From positions 408,501 to 472,500 of the forward strand of contig CAWZYM010000012.1 in NCBI GenBank assembly GCA_963966185.1: a DNA stretch of 64,000 bases, in the 5' to 3' direction. This document shows positions 46,001-57,784 of this stretch, piece by piece. Origin of the DNA: Rhabditoides inermis. Its lineage: Eukaryota; Nematoda; Chromadorea; Rhabditida; Rhabditidae. A model generated the notes under the pieces. The model saw only the letters and a program-made list of their open reading frames with translations. It ran no database searches and was not told the DNA's origin. A program made the position numbers and the translations under genes. Every line of letters starts with the position of its first letter. Positions within the stretch are counted from its first letter, which is position 1.

Positions 46001-46054
46001 GAGATGACTGCAGAGTGAGACTTGCTTGACATTAAAAGATCCTGAGAGAGAGCG

Positions 46055-46121
<67 letters not shown>

Positions 46122-47756
46122 TCGATCGAAGTCGTTCACATCCCGACTATTTCTGATTCTACATCTACGGACAGATGAAAGAGGTCGGATTGTGCTCAGG
46201 ATACTGCAAGCAAAACAACGCAAGCTGGTCCTTAGTTGCCGCGCATTTCGATTATCGATAGATATCAAATATCTATCGATTATCAACATCAATGTTGATT
46301 CAATGTTGGTTCGCATAGGTATTGTCCGCAAGGCAAATACCCAAATGGGAATGAATGCAAGAGCCCGATTGGTGTGCAATCATCGCAAAACGTTAACGAT
46401 TTTATGTTCTTATGAGTGATTTACTTTACTACGAGTAAATATCGTGTTAGAGATAACGTATAAACATTTCAATAGTTTGATTTGAAGAATCCCCGCAATT
46501 TTTGTTGATAAATGCTTTGCAGTTGGAATTTTGTTGACTAGGAATGTCGGAGTGTACCAACTTTGAGCGGCTGTTCCCAAAAAAGGTGTCTTTCGATTTT
46601 TGATTTTTATAGCTGAAAATGACCGTCATAATCTGCTCAATATAACGTTGCTTTCATTTGGACTGGGCGGACATCGGTTAAATTTTCAAAAAAGAAAATA
46701 TCTGAAAAAATAGAAAATTTTTCGGTTTTGTGACTATAATTTTTTTAATCATAGAAGTTATGCAGAAATCTTCAAGTATAAACTCGTTTCTAATCATGTA
46801 ACGAGTAAAATGACACCTTCAGATCAAAGTTTAGTTGAGTTTGGTCCATTATGCAAATTGGTCCATTATGCAAATGCAACAAGTACCGTATACCATATCT
46901 GGTACCAAAAATTTTTTTGGACTTAGCCACTGCGCAGGATGTGTTCAGAATGTTTGAAAACCACAGGAAAATTAATTTCATCAAAATCCGTGACTATGAT
47001 TTTTCTAGTTTTGGTCTAGTCTGTGGAGAGTTCGATTTTTACAGAGACCGTGTGATATATTAGGACCATATATCTTGCCATTCCCAACACAGCCTCTTGT
47101 ACTATATAGAAGATGAGAACTGTAGAATAGTGAAATTTGCTACTGAAATGGTCTAGTATAATATATTTACATCATTCAAATTGTATATCTCCCATCTCTC
47201 TGATTGCAGGCCGCTCGCGCACTCTACTCGACTACGTTGGCAGCGCGGGGGCTGCTGCACAGGGAGAAGAGGTGTGCGAGCAGGACCGCCACCACCTGCC
47301 CCCGCTGCCCGCAGTCGTGCCCGTCGTGGCAGGCAGGCGGCGACAGGCGCCCCCCGCCGGATGGGCACCCGCCAGGATGCACCACCAACAGCAGCACCAG
47401 CAGCAGTATCACCACCAGCAGTATGTCAAGCAGGTGAGGAGTTGGTTACGGTAGGGGTTTGGGTGTAGTTGGTGATTTGCGTGTGTTGCTGGTTGGGAGA
47501 GGGTATGGCGATTGAGGTTGATTGCGTGCGTTGCAGGAGTTTATGACTTGGTTACAGTAGTAGAGCATGGAGATAGATGGTTATTTTCTTGTTGCAGGAG
47601 CCGCTGATGGAGGTGCCAGCGGTGCAGCTGCAGTCTCACTACCAGCCGCGTCAACAGGCCCAGCAGCAGCAGCAGCAGCACAACCTCACGCACAAGATGT
47701 ACGCGTCGAGCGCCGGTCAGCCGCAGGCAAAGAGGTTCAAGGCTGAACCGCTGTGA
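37235..47756 (+). CDS. crh-2: CREB3/CREBA-type membrane-bound bZIP transcription factor
   Basis: Nine exons in phase: 37235-37651, 37698-37758, 40381-40503, 40652-40839, 42461-42529, 43443-43610, 43970-44078, 47210-47433 and 47598-47756. The N-terminal activation region is acidic ([15 protein letters not shown]), followed by Ser-rich stretches. The CREB3-family basic region is preceded by [19 protein letters not shown] and followed by [10 protein letters not shown]. The leucine zipper spans [13 protein letters not shown] through [11 protein letters not shown]. One transmembrane segment follows ([16 protein letters not shown]). The lumenal part has an S1P-like site SRTLLDY and Gln/His-rich tails. 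The family sits in the ER membrane and is released by Golgi S1P/S2P cleavage to activate secretory genes. The ATG at 37235 follows an acceptor at 37228, so a 5' exon probably exists. The symbol is by analogy with C. elegans. Confidence 0.88.
37759..40380. other. Long second intron of the bZIP gene
   Basis: 2.6 kb with no exon. It is G- and T-rich on the transcribed (plus) sense, which opens long spurious frames on the opposite strand. Short GA/CT tracts occur at 37883, 37990 and 38541. No nested gene is seen. Confidence 0.6.
43778..43991 (+). repeat. Three copies of one splice acceptor plus exon start
   Basis: CAGAGCAAGCAGTCCGAGCT occurs near 43780, then with one change (CAGAGCAAGCAGTCTGAGCT) at 43882 and again at 43967. 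Only the third is followed by the full coding exon (43970-44078). The first two look like duplicated decoy acceptors within the preceding intron. Confidence 0.85.
45304..45347. other. Perfect 15-bp hairpin within the left arm
   Basis: GCGATGATTGCAGGT is followed by 14 bp and its exact reverse complement. The corresponding place in the right arm (near 46370) has only half of it, so the arms differ here by a local duplication or deletion. Confidence 0.75.
45503..45719 (-). CDS. Possible captured exon inside the inverted-repeat element
   Basis: A minus-strand frame of about 70 codons follows a good pyrimidine-rich acceptor (TTCACTCCCCCTCAG). It reads [15 protein letters not shown] onward to FPVVS and a TGA stop. 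It looks coding in composition, but no domain is recognised. It could be the last exon of a host gene carried by the element, or part of the element's own gene. Confidence 0.3.
46044..46119. repeat. (GA)n tract in the centre of the inverted-repeat element
   Basis: About 75 bp of almost pure GA dinucleotides between the arms of the 44667-47059 element. Confidence 0.95.
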
Positions 47757-48405
47757 ACGTCTCCCTATCCGAGCAGCCACTGAACCATGCGCATCTCCTG
47801 ATTTTATAGTAGAGGTTTTATGCCCCCGCATGCGATATTTTTAAAGTTTGTACCCACCCCGGCTTTGTAGTGTCTTTGTAAGCGTTGATTTTAGTTGCGT
47901 TGAGTTTTTGATCATTCCGTCATGTTTGTCTGTCTGTCTCCAGCCAATGTACCGTATATATACTCTCTGTGAGAAGGGCGGTGTGCGCATCGTCTGGATA
48001 CTGTAGTGCCAATTTGTAGTATTCTATGTCCCCTCCTTCATCCAAAGTGGCGTTCTGTGGTGCAGCGCGCCTAGACGTTTCTAAGTTTCTATCTATCGTA
48101 GACTGAGCGCGCCTCTTGCAATCCAGCCCCTGTATTCCTCCATCCATCTTACACCATGCTATTCTATTCATATACCGATTTCCTTTCCGGGTTTTCTCAC
48201 TTTTCCTTCTTTTCTTTTTTCCTGATTTGTCAATCAACATTATCAATCGATACTATGAGAATATAATCACACACATACACACCACCGCGCGTGCACCCAC
48301 ACCGTAGCGAAGATGTTTTTGTTGTATTCCTCGGCGGGGGTACTGTATCTAGTACGGTACTCCCACGGTTCGTCGCCCGCAGTTATGACTCGGGATTGTG
48401 GTGTA

Positions 48406-48411
48406 AATAAA
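48406..48411 (+). terminator. Poly(A) signal of the bZIP gene
   Basis: AATAAA lies about 650 bp after the bZIP stop codon and 53 bp before the stop of the convergent Cys-rich gene. A second AATAAA-like match (ATAATAAATTG) follows at about 48420. Confidence 0.6.
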
Positions 48412-48441
48412 GTAATATATAATAAATTGTGTGTTTTTGGC

Positions 48442-48447
48442 TTTATT
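48442..48447 (-). terminator. Poly(A) signal of the convergent Cys-rich gene
   Basis: AATAAA on the minus strand lies only 17 bp after that gene's TGA. The predicted cleavage zone overlaps that of the bzip transcript. Confidence 0.5.
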
Positions 48448-48463
48448 TGGGCAATTGAGATAA

Positions 48464-48578
48464 TCAAGTTGTGGTGGCGGGTGGGCAGAAGAATCGGCGA
48501 GCGAAATAGGCGAAGATTGGGATGATGAGGAGAGAAGGGAGGGCGATTATGGTGACAAGGACCTAAATATGGCGTCCT

Positions 48579-48618
<40 letters not shown>

Positions 48619-48895
48619 CCTCTCCCCCTCTCTCTCTCTCCCTCTTTCTCCTTACCCATATCCGGAGATGTGAGCAGCAACTCTTGTTAAGGTGACCGCA
48701 GCACTTGTAATAGCTGAACATGTCGTTTTCTAAAGAAAAATATTGATTGGTATTTTGATGAATTGAAAAAAATACCTGGACACTGTGTACCGACGAAGAG
48801 AGTCGGGCACCACAGCACACTGTGTAGTTGCTCCGACTTTTCCTGGGATTGAGAAATCTTTCTCTCTCCCTCTCCTCTCTCTCTCCCTCTCCCTT

Positions 48896-48942
<47 letters not shown>

Positions 48943-49173
48943 CGCTCTCTCGCGCTCTCTCTCGCTCTCTCGCTCTCGCGCTCTCTCTCGCTCTCTCGCT
49001 CTCCCTTTCTCGCTCTCTCTCTCTCTCTCTTTCTCTCGCTCTCTCTCTCTCCTCTCTCTCTCTACCTTTTTGAGAGCCGCCCTAACGTCCACCGTGGAAA
49101 CATCGTCGCCGTTTACGGTAGTCAAAATAAGAAGAACGAACAGTAACTGTAGCAGAACAGTTCGATGGTTCAT
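48464..49173 (-). CDS. Small Cys-rich type I membrane protein
   Basis: Four exons in phase: 49066-49173, 48776-48842, 48656-48729 and 48464-48562, giving about 115 residues. ATG 49171-49173 starts a clear signal peptide (MNHRTVLLQLLFVLLILTTV). A compact Cys module follows (WCPTLFVGTQCP, then YYKCCGHLNKSCC). The last exon is a transmembrane helix (VLVTIIALPSLLIIPIFAYF) with a short basic and Cys tail. The module resembles small nematode-specific secreted or membrane proteins with a YxCCG...CC pattern; I cannot name the family securely. The role is probably at the cell surface, by topology only. Introns 1 and 3 are filled by (GA)n. The gene converges on the bZIP gene. Confidence 0.75.
48857..49063. 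repeat. (CT)n/(CTCG)n tract in first intron
   Basis: About 205 bp of CT with regular CG interruptions fill intron 1 of the Cys-rich membrane protein gene. Open frames through it are artefacts. Confidence 0.95.
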
Positions 49174-49974
49174 AACATGGGTAGGACGGTAGAGGAGAGG
49201 AAGAGTGGATAACTGAAAAATGATGGTATGTTGGTAGTGGTGAAAATGATGATGGAAAAATGGTAAAATGATGGTAAGTTGGTAATGATGGTAAAAATGT
49301 TGTTCACAATACGAATATGTGATCGAGGAGAGAAAGACAACACTTGTTGGTAGACGGAATCGGGAGGGAGGGAGGGGGAGAAGAAGAGAGGGGAGAGGGG
49401 GAGGATGATGCGAGGCAATTGCGACAGGCGACACCCCACAAATCATTCGAACTTGAAATACAGTCTCATGACGTGGTGTTTTGTTTACACGAATCATACA
49501 GTTTTCTTGATGCGAATCACGAGTCAAAGTAGTGAAGCTGAAGAGCATTGACAGTTCTGAATATGATCGAATATGATTGAATTCGAATTTGAAATACAGT
49601 TATAGGCCATCCACCCGTTTTCATCGTCCGACATTTTCGCCGGTAGAATTTGTCAACGAGGAACGACGATAAAAAATAATGCGGTATCAACGGCATTTCA
49701 CGATTGTTGGCCTAGCTTACTGTTACCGTGCAATGAGCGATGTTCAGAAATCTAAAAACTAACTATTCTTTCACACCATTTTCACGATTGGTCTTTCACA
49801 CACCAACACAACATCCAAAATTCAGCCCTCTCAGATACAGATTGAAAAGCACAATTGTCAGATCGGAAACCAAAATTAACAAAAGGGTATTGTTAGGAAA
49901 GTGTTTATTCCGTCAGATCTCGATTGATTTACACGTGTGACAGAAGGCGAGAGAATGCAATGTGGTTGGGTTGC
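49174..49974. other. Intergenic with a MITE relic
   Basis: No gene seen. A short segment at about 49598-49650 (TATAGGCCATCCACCCGTTT and following TCATCGTCCG) matches the terminus of the MITE family found at 12397 and 59479, so it is a solo end. GGTAAAATGATGGTAAGTTG-like short repeats lie at 49225-49290. Confidence 0.5.
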
Positions 49975-50359
49975 CTATGCGGTGGCGGACATGGGAAGAG
50001 TGAGGGTCTGGGCGGCTCCGGCCACAGCGTTGAACGCGGCAGTCGCGTCAGCCTGGTCGGCGGGCGCGTCCGCGTACTGGATGACCAGCTTGTCCTCCTT
50101 CGGGGCGCCGGCAGTGCGGGTGATCTCGAGGGACGTCGTCGCTCCAGGCTCCACGAAGCCGAACACCGGCTTCACCTTGTACTCGTTGTTGTTCGACGAC
50201 TTGATCTACAACAGAAGACGTTCAGATGACGTCGCCCAGATGACGTGCACTCACCTTGAAGCAGACCTTGGCGGCTCCTCCGTTGACGAGCATGTGGGTG
50301 GAGCTTCCTCCGGCAGCGGGGACGGTGCACGCGGGAGGGTCAGCGGTCAGGGTCGACAT
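49975..50359 (-). CDS. Sperm-specific MSP-domain protein (SSP family)
   Basis: Two exons, 50255-50359 and 49975-50205, encode 111 residues. The protein starts MSTLTADPPACTVPAAGG, has THMLVNGG and CFKIKSSNNNEYKVKPVFGF, and ends TLPMSATA. This is the single MSP-fold domain of nematode SSP proteins, about 107-110 residues in C. elegans. These are small relatives of major sperm protein expressed in developing sperm and thought to act in cytoskeletal or accessory functions. MSP itself is longer and begins differently. The intron is short (49 bp) and interrupts the fold after CFK. A sperm-restricted expression pattern is expected from the family, not shown here. Confidence 0.9.
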
Positions 50360-50904
50360 GGTAGATGGAGAGATGAAGACAAGCTGCGATCTGTCCAACC
50401 GACCGCTGTTCCCTCCTTATGTACGGGCAATGGACAGGCAAATGACAGAGGCTAACGAGACATGTTACGCAGTCCCTCAAATTAGTCAAATGACGCGATT
50501 TTGATCGACTCTCAAAGTAGGTGAAGAATCATCTCGAAAAGAGGCGAGAAATAAATGAGCCAGACAAATGACCGGTAGGATCAAAAAGGTCGGCTTCAAA
50601 AAAAACCTTGGTCGGTTCGAAAAGCACTCTGGTCGGAAGGAAAAGTACAAAATCGTGATGACGTGATGACTGTTTGCATTTTCAATATCCAATATGTTCA
50701 TGCAGTCGCGGAATCATACCCCCACAGTATCATGCCGATGCCGATAATACTTTTTCACAGAAGGGGGAGAAGTCACCTTATTCGTCAATGTGTGGTGTGT
50801 CCGTGGCAGAAATCGGTTTAGATAGTTACCGCTTTCTTTCTGAATAGTCGCAATCAAAGTACCGCGTAAGCAATTATACCGCCGACACGATTGCTATGCG
50901 ATCG

Positions 50905-50974
<70 letters not shown>

Positions 50975-51059
50975 GACCTTGAGCGGACTCGGTACGCGTG
51001 TTACTACCCCCGCGGACGGCTTTATAAAAGCAGCCGTCTCTCCACTCCACACAGCAAGC
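50360..51059. promoter_or_regulatory. Divergent intergenic region with (GA)n and collagen TATA box
   Basis: This region separates the minus-strand SSP gene from the plus-strand collagen. A (GA)n tract covers about 50905-50972. TATAAA at 51023-51028 lies 32 bp before the collagen ATG and is the best core promoter in the window. GATA-type or other sperm promoter elements were not assigned. Confidence 0.6.
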
Positions 51060-52156
51060 ATGTCTGCTGAGAAGGTTCTCGTGGGAGTGGCCTCCGCCGC
51101 CTCCACACTCGCCATTGTGGCCTGCCTCGTCGTCATCCCCTCCCTCTACAACACCATCAACGAGGTACGCGCGTCTCTCCCTCCCTCCCTCTCTCCCTCT
51201 CTCTCTCCCTCTCACTCCCCCTGCAGGTGCACGATGAGGTGCTCGACGGCGTGCAGGTCTTCCGTGTCGAGACCGACTCCGCCTGGACCGAGATGATGGA
51301 CTTCCAGGTGAATATCTCATACATTCATTCATAGACTCGGCACTATGATCGCTTACGCTATACGCTGACGTGTTGACCGTTTCGGTGGGACATCCTGTAG
51401 ATCGACTGATTCTGTTGCTCTGCACGGGTGCCAAACTCGACTTTATCTCAGGTCACCGTCACCCCGCCGTCGCAGCCGCGCCAGAACCCCTTCAACTCCA
51501 TCTTCCGTCAGAAGAGGCAGAACTACGCCGGTCTGCCCGCGCACTGTCAGTGCGAGCCCGCCAAGCCCACCTGCCCGCCCGGCCCTCCCGGACCCCCCGG
51601 AGCGCCCGGACAGCCCGGTCAGCCTGGAGCGCCCGGACCCAAGGGAGACGACAGCACCGTCACCTATGCTCCCATGACCTGCCCGCCCAACGACACCGGA
51701 TGCGTCAAGTGCCCCGCCGGACCCGCTGGACCGCCTGGACCCGACGGACAGCCCGGACCCGCTGGAAACGACGGTATGCCCGGACAGGCCGGACCTCCGG
51801 GATCCGATGGACAGCCGGGAGGACCCGGACCCGCTGGAGACGCTGGAGCGCCCGGAAACGACGGAGCGCCCGGTATGCCCGGAGCGCCCGGAAAGGACGG
51901 ACAGAGGGGTCAGGGCGCGCCCGGAGCACCCGGACCCGCTGGACCCGCGGGAGCTCCCGGAAACAACGGCGGCCCCGGAATGCCGGGACAGGACGGCCAG
52001 CCCGGACCCGCGGGACCGATGGGAGCGCCCGGAAACCCGGGAACGGCCGGATCGGACGGACAGCCCGGACAGCCCGGCGGACCCGGACTGCCCGGAAACG
52101 ACGCCGCCTACTGCCCCTGCCCGCCTCGCTCGGCCGCTTTCGTCCGCCGCCACTAA
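51060..52156 (+). CDS. Cuticle collagen
   Basis: Three exons (51060-51164, about 51225-51307, 51452-52156) encode about 297 residues. The N terminus has a membrane-spanning or signal-anchor segment ([17 protein letters not shown]). A homology-block-like segment follows ([16 protein letters not shown]). Then comes a subtilisin-type cleavage site (FRQKRQ) and a Cys cluster ([11 protein letters not shown]). A short Gly-X-Y block is interrupted by [11 protein letters not shown], followed by a long Gly-X-Y domain of about 120 residues and a Cys-containing tail (YCPCPP). This is the standard nematode cuticle collagen layout: trimers are secreted by the hypodermis, processed and crosslinked through cysteines and tyrosines. 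The GC-rich Gly-Pro codons generate long false frames in other registers. Confidence 0.93.
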
Positions 52157-52538
52157 ATGTATACTCACTGATCGAGCAACGCTCATCGATAAATACTCGC
52201 ATTCACACATTTATTGATCTTGAACAGTCCTCAACAACAAAACAACACCTTTCGAAAACCACATTTATCAGTAATCACAAGTGACATCTCACATGCAGCC
52301 GTGTGATACAATCCATGCTAAACCGGGAGCCACAAACCCACGGACACACACACACACACACAAACACACTCTCACGACAATCGACAAATCACAGATCTCC
52401 TCTTCACTCCATTCTCTAAGACCAGTGGGGAGGAAACGCATAAGGGACAGGACGAAGTGGATAAAGTGTCACAAACTACAATCAGCATATAGGCACCAAG
52501 TGAGAGGGAGAGGGGGATGGCAATATTCCTAGGTGACG
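52157..52538. other. Convergent 3' region between collagen and PPP4R1 gene
   Basis: No gene. It holds 3' UTRs of both genes and a short (CA)n run at about 52345-52370. No consensus AATAAA was confirmed for either. Confidence 0.5.
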
Positions 52539-54871
52539 TCACTCGTCAATGCTCATGTCTGCCGAGTCGTAGTTGTCGCGGCAGCCGGGCGTGTCGAGCA
52601 GCGCGTCTTCCTTGTCGCGTATTCGACGGGCGCGCTCCTCCAGGTCCGCCGCCACACACTCCACCCCCGCAGAGGCGCGCGCACGCTCACTCACGTCCAT
52701 GTCGCCGTCGCCGCACAGACACTCCAGCACCTGCAACGCCGTATCAATGACTATCATTTATCATAACGGCTACAGTAATCTACAGTACCGCTCCAGTTAC
52801 ATATCACACATCACAACAGCTACAGCAATCGACAAGAGTGCAGGTATTCCCGTATTCCCGTACCTGCGCGGTTCTCTCGTTCCAGGCGGTTGTCTCGCCG
52901 AAGACGGCTCCCATGCGGCACTTATCCAGGGCGCGCGCCACACACACGCGCACATTCGGCACCGCATCGTCGGCCAGCGAGAGGAGGTGGTGGAGGAGCA
53001 GACCGGCAAACTGGCGCTCGCTCAGCCAGCACTCGACGCGCAGCCGCTGGCACACGTTCGCGAACCTGGAAGAAGCACCGTCATACTGTACTGTCATACC
53101 GTCATCTTCCTTAGCCTTTCCTAACCTAACCATTAAACCGAGTTACAGGTTACATAAAACAGTGCAAGACCACAACTCACGTCTGCCTCCTGGTCCACTT
53201 CTTGGTGTGGACAAACGTGGCGACCACGTCGCGGATGAGCGCGTCCGTCTTGGGAGTGTCGCTCCGGTCCGTGCTGCTCTCCCCCGCTTCCTCTGTCCAC
53301 TCTGCCTCGGCAATCTTGCCAATCATCCGCGCCATCAGCACCACCGCCTCCGCGCGCACCGCCGCCACTCGGTCGTTGGCCAGCGTAAACGCCATACCCA
53401 CCATGTTCGTCAGCACCTCGTCCACGCTGTACAGGTCCAGCAGTAGCACGCACTGCCTGCAATGGAGAGAGTAGGCCACGCCCTCGCAAGCCCCGCCCCC
53501 GTCATACTCACTTGGCAAACTGCCAGCGCACACGCCAGTTGCTCTCGTTGTCGATGCGCATAAACTGCGGCAGTCGCTGCAGCATCGAGGCGCGAGCGTC
53601 CGACGGCAGACACTAGAGGGGACCGGTAGACTCTCTCTCTCTCTCCCCCCCCCCTTCGCTCTCCCCCTCTCCCTCCCTCCCTCTCTCGCACCCACTTGTG
53701 TAAACTCAAAGAGATGCTTGAGCAGTCCGACGCGCACCTCGTCAATGTCGTCGCCAAACGCCGTAAACACGGGCAGCAGGTCATCGACCGCGCGCTGGAC
53801 AGATGAATCGATAAATCAATAGACACGACAAACCTTCTCTCCGACAATCGTGGCGAGGAGGTGGATCGAGTTGGCAAGCGAGACGCGCACCAGCCACTGC
53901 AAGTATATGGGTACTGCCTGCCCTCCCCCCCACGTACATCTCACTATTAAAACAGGGTAATACCTCCGTAACTATATATTTTCGCTAAGCGCGAGGCGGC
54001 GAGACATACGTACGTTTTGAATACATACATACGCGAGTACGTACGTTACATACGTACGGAAGTGTTGAATAGCATCTCATGTGATTTTATGTTTTTATGC
54101 ATGCCTCCCCTCCCTACCTGATGGTCCCTCGACAGCTGGATGAAAACGTCGCGGAGCATCTCCCAGTTGGCGCCGCCGAGCGTGTACGCAACGGCGGGCA
54201 GGTTGTGCGCACAGTGCCTAAACAGGTAATGTCATTCCGTCCCCAGACAACAGTCTTCTTACTCTCTCATCTGTTCTACATGTTTCTCATCGAACAGCCA
54301 CGACGTCGCGCTGCAACACAATCAGAGAGGGGAGAGAGAGAGAGAGACAGACAGACAGAGACAGAGATACATACAACCTCTACCGTACCTGTTGAACTCC
54401 TCGTCCAGGCTGCCCGACGGGGTGACCATCGTCACAAACGCGTCAATGAGGGCGCGCGGCACGTGTAGTTCGGCGCGACCGCCGTCCGAAATGTCCATGT
54501 CACACGAGCCGCCCTCCTCCTCCTCCTCCTGCTGCTGCTCCACAGCTCCTCCCGTCGACCTGGCGCGATCGCCAAACATGTCCAGCGTATCGTCCAGCAA
54601 AGCCGTCTTCTTCCCCTCAAACATGTCCGCCGTGTCGTCGAGGTCCATCTAAGAGTGATGTCATCGAATCATGAATCCCTGACGTGACGTCATCATCTCC
54701 CCTCCTCCCTGCCCACCTCGAGTCGGAAGCTGTCCTCCTCGATGTCCTCATCCGGCAACGCCACTCTCTCCGGACTGTGCTCCTGCACATGCTGCTCCTT
54801 CTGCTGTAACGCGATGATGAGTTACCTTCTCTCTCTCCCTCCCTCCTTCCCTCTCTCTCTCCCTCCCTCCT

Positions 54872-54916
<45 letters not shown>

Positions 54917-55930
54917 TCCTCCCCCTCCACACTAATATCCATGTCGCTGCTGTCCGCCGTCTTCTCCTCCTCCTCCTCCTCCTCCTCTGCTACAACAATA
55001 GCGGCAGGGAAAGCGTCGCCCGACCTAAATCAATCGATAACCCGACCAATAAATCAATACCTCACCTGATGGGTGATCCGACGTATAGCATGTCGAGTCG
55101 CTTCTCGAGCAGGCGGGCAGAGCGCGGCGCCGCAGTCGATACACTCGCACCGAAAGAGGTGAAGCTGCAAGGGTCAGATTAATCATAGACAGGTTATTCA
55201 AATCAAATCAAATCAAATAAGACTAGATCTAGATCTAGACTGTTCACATCAAATCTATACACGCCGTAACAGCAATCAATGAGGAACATAAGTACTGTTC
55301 ATACTACTGAATGAATCGAAAAAAGACTTCAAATGAATGAAATAAATCAATAACTCACTCATCGTCGTCAATGTCAAAAACCGTCTCCGACTGCCAGTAC
55401 GTGATCGCACTGTACTCCTCGTCCTTCTCTCCCTTTTTCTCCTTCTTCTTCTGCTCCTGCTCCGCCGGTCCTGCTCCTCCCTCCTCCTGCTCCTCTTCTC
55501 CCTCCCGATAGTCGATCCGCGACTCGTTCAGCTCATCGTCCATATCAATCTCCTCATCGTCCATGTCTGAAATCAATACACTTTATTCATAATTGAATGA
55601 CGTCATCAATAGGTTCTCAATGAAAAGTGCGCAGTTTGTAATTGGACGACCAGGACACAACAACAATATGCACAATCGAGCATTGCAAAATGTGACGAGG
55701 CAATCAGGTATTAGCGTTATCTTATCAACACTCTATACCTATACCTTCCCCCCCCCCTCTCTCTCTCCCCCCGCACCCACCATTCGACTCGTCCTCGTCG
55801 AGCCCCACCAGATGCAGGTTCTCAATCGACGAGCACTTGGCGCTGATCGAAGACGTCGTGGCCCCAGAGGCACACTCGCCGTCACTGAATCATAACGTAA
55901 TCCCAAAATTCAAATTCTCCCCTGAATGAC

Positions 55931-55977
<47 letters not shown>

Positions 55978-57748
55978 CCAACAACAACAACAACATCCCC
56001 CGTCCCACTCACGCGACACTTGGCGGTGCGCTGTTCCTGCTGCCATCGGCCCTCTTGTTGAGCAGTGTGGTGAGATCGTTGAGCATGCCCTCCATGTCAT
56101 CATTATCCTCTCCCTCCTTCTGCTCCCCGGTCGGCGGCATATAAGTGCCTTCCGGAATGCGAGAGTACGGGTCCGTCGACTTCTCCACTCCTGCTCCTCC
56201 TGCTCCTCCTCCACTCGAGACATCTGACGCCGAGCTAGCGCTGGCAGAAGCCACGCACAGCTGCAAGAGAGAATAATAATAATAATAATAATAGCATGAT
56301 GAAACCATCACTTCCGTTTACCACTCATTACTATTACTACTTCCGGAGAGAAACCTTTGACTCATACTCCACTTCCCTACACCAACAGATGTTTCACCTT
56401 GCAACTCCTAATCGAATGGTCGGAGCAGCAGAGTTGCAGACTCGTAAAATAAATCAACAAGTTATTATTATTGCGAGAGCGCAGTGCGACCATAGGTCGA
56501 CTATCGCGTCGCGGGAGCGCAATAAAACAAGTCACTAGTCACTCGGCAGACACTCAATCCGTATCTGTGCCCGTAACCACTCGTTTCTTACAACAAAAAT
56601 TTCCTCAACGAATCACTACATTTCTCAAAGACCACCTATACAGCACCGAACATCTTACCACAAACACAAGCAGTTAGAAGTACCGAGTACCGTAACACAA
56701 AGTACCGTACCCCCACCGTACCTTTCCGTTGTGGACCGAGAGTCCGGTGATGGCGGCGTTCGAGAAGGTGGCGATAAACGGACCGAGCTCTTGGAACGCC
56801 ACAAAGCACACCTGCAACAGCAAAATAGAGATTGTGAACTTGTGAAGACTTCAGGCTTTATGCCGAAATTCCAAAACGTACAATCTACTTTCGAAACGTT
56901 TCACTGTCATGTCCTCATATGGAATTCTTATTTGAAAAAGATTGTGATTGGGGAACTCAAACTACTTTTTTTTTTATGATTTATGCCAAAATTGCAGACC
57001 GTATAATTATATATTATACACCGTTACATTCTATTTTCATAAAAAAACGCTGTCTTCATATGAAACTCTCCTAAACTAAGTCAGACATTCTCCGACCAAG
57101 GAATCTCAATTCCCAACTCCGATCTACATCAAAGCTCACCCACACACATAAACCCATTCAACAAATCCCCGCGAGCAAGAACAAATCACCTTCAGCCCCC
57201 GAAAAACCCCTCAAGTCTGATCTGATGGGATCAATGTGTGCATGTGTCGAGCCACTTGAAAAGAAAGAGAGAAGATGGGAGGGAGGGAGAGAGAGAGAGT
57301 GAAAAAGAACAAGAGTGCAAGTGTAATCGACCTCCATTCTCCCTCCTCACTCCAAGCTTCGACAGAAACAGATAAGACACACCACCACTCTCCAAATAAC
57401 CAAACTCTCTCCGAGAGAGCGTGCTGTAAAGAAAGCCACCGTTTCATGGAGAGCAAAGCTACAAACGGGCGCACTTTTCCGCATCTATCTATCCATTCTT
57501 GTTGTAACCTGGGATACTGAACATCGGACTACCAGTTCATATTACCGTAATCCCCTCTCTTCCGCATAGCCAAAGAAAAGAAACCTATCCCTCTCTCCAA
57601 TCCATTTCTTCTACGCAACCCCCCACACACACCACGTGATCAGCGCATTGCTGATTCATCTCATTGCCATTCAGATTCACCCCCATTCCTCCTCTCCCAC
57701 ACCCTACCCATCACCCCCTGTCCTTTCTTCCTCTTCCTATCTCTCTCT

Positions 57749-57784
<36 letters not shown>

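Larger units (their letters stand above)
44667..47059. mobile_element. Inverted-repeat element (~800-bp arms) inside a bZIP intron
   Basis: The left arm starts at 44667 (TATATCACACGGTCTCTGTA) and extends to about 45470. The right arm, about 46220-47059, is its reverse complement with scattered differences and small indels. The centre (45470-46220) holds a minus-strand coding-like exon and a (GA)n tract. The element occupies most of the 3.1-kb seventh intron. No transposase is recognised. Confidence 0.75.

Noticed and set aside
51443..52210. Long antisense frames over the collagen
   Set aside because: They are shadows of GC-rich Gly-Pro codons; the collagen frame has clear domain order and splice sites.
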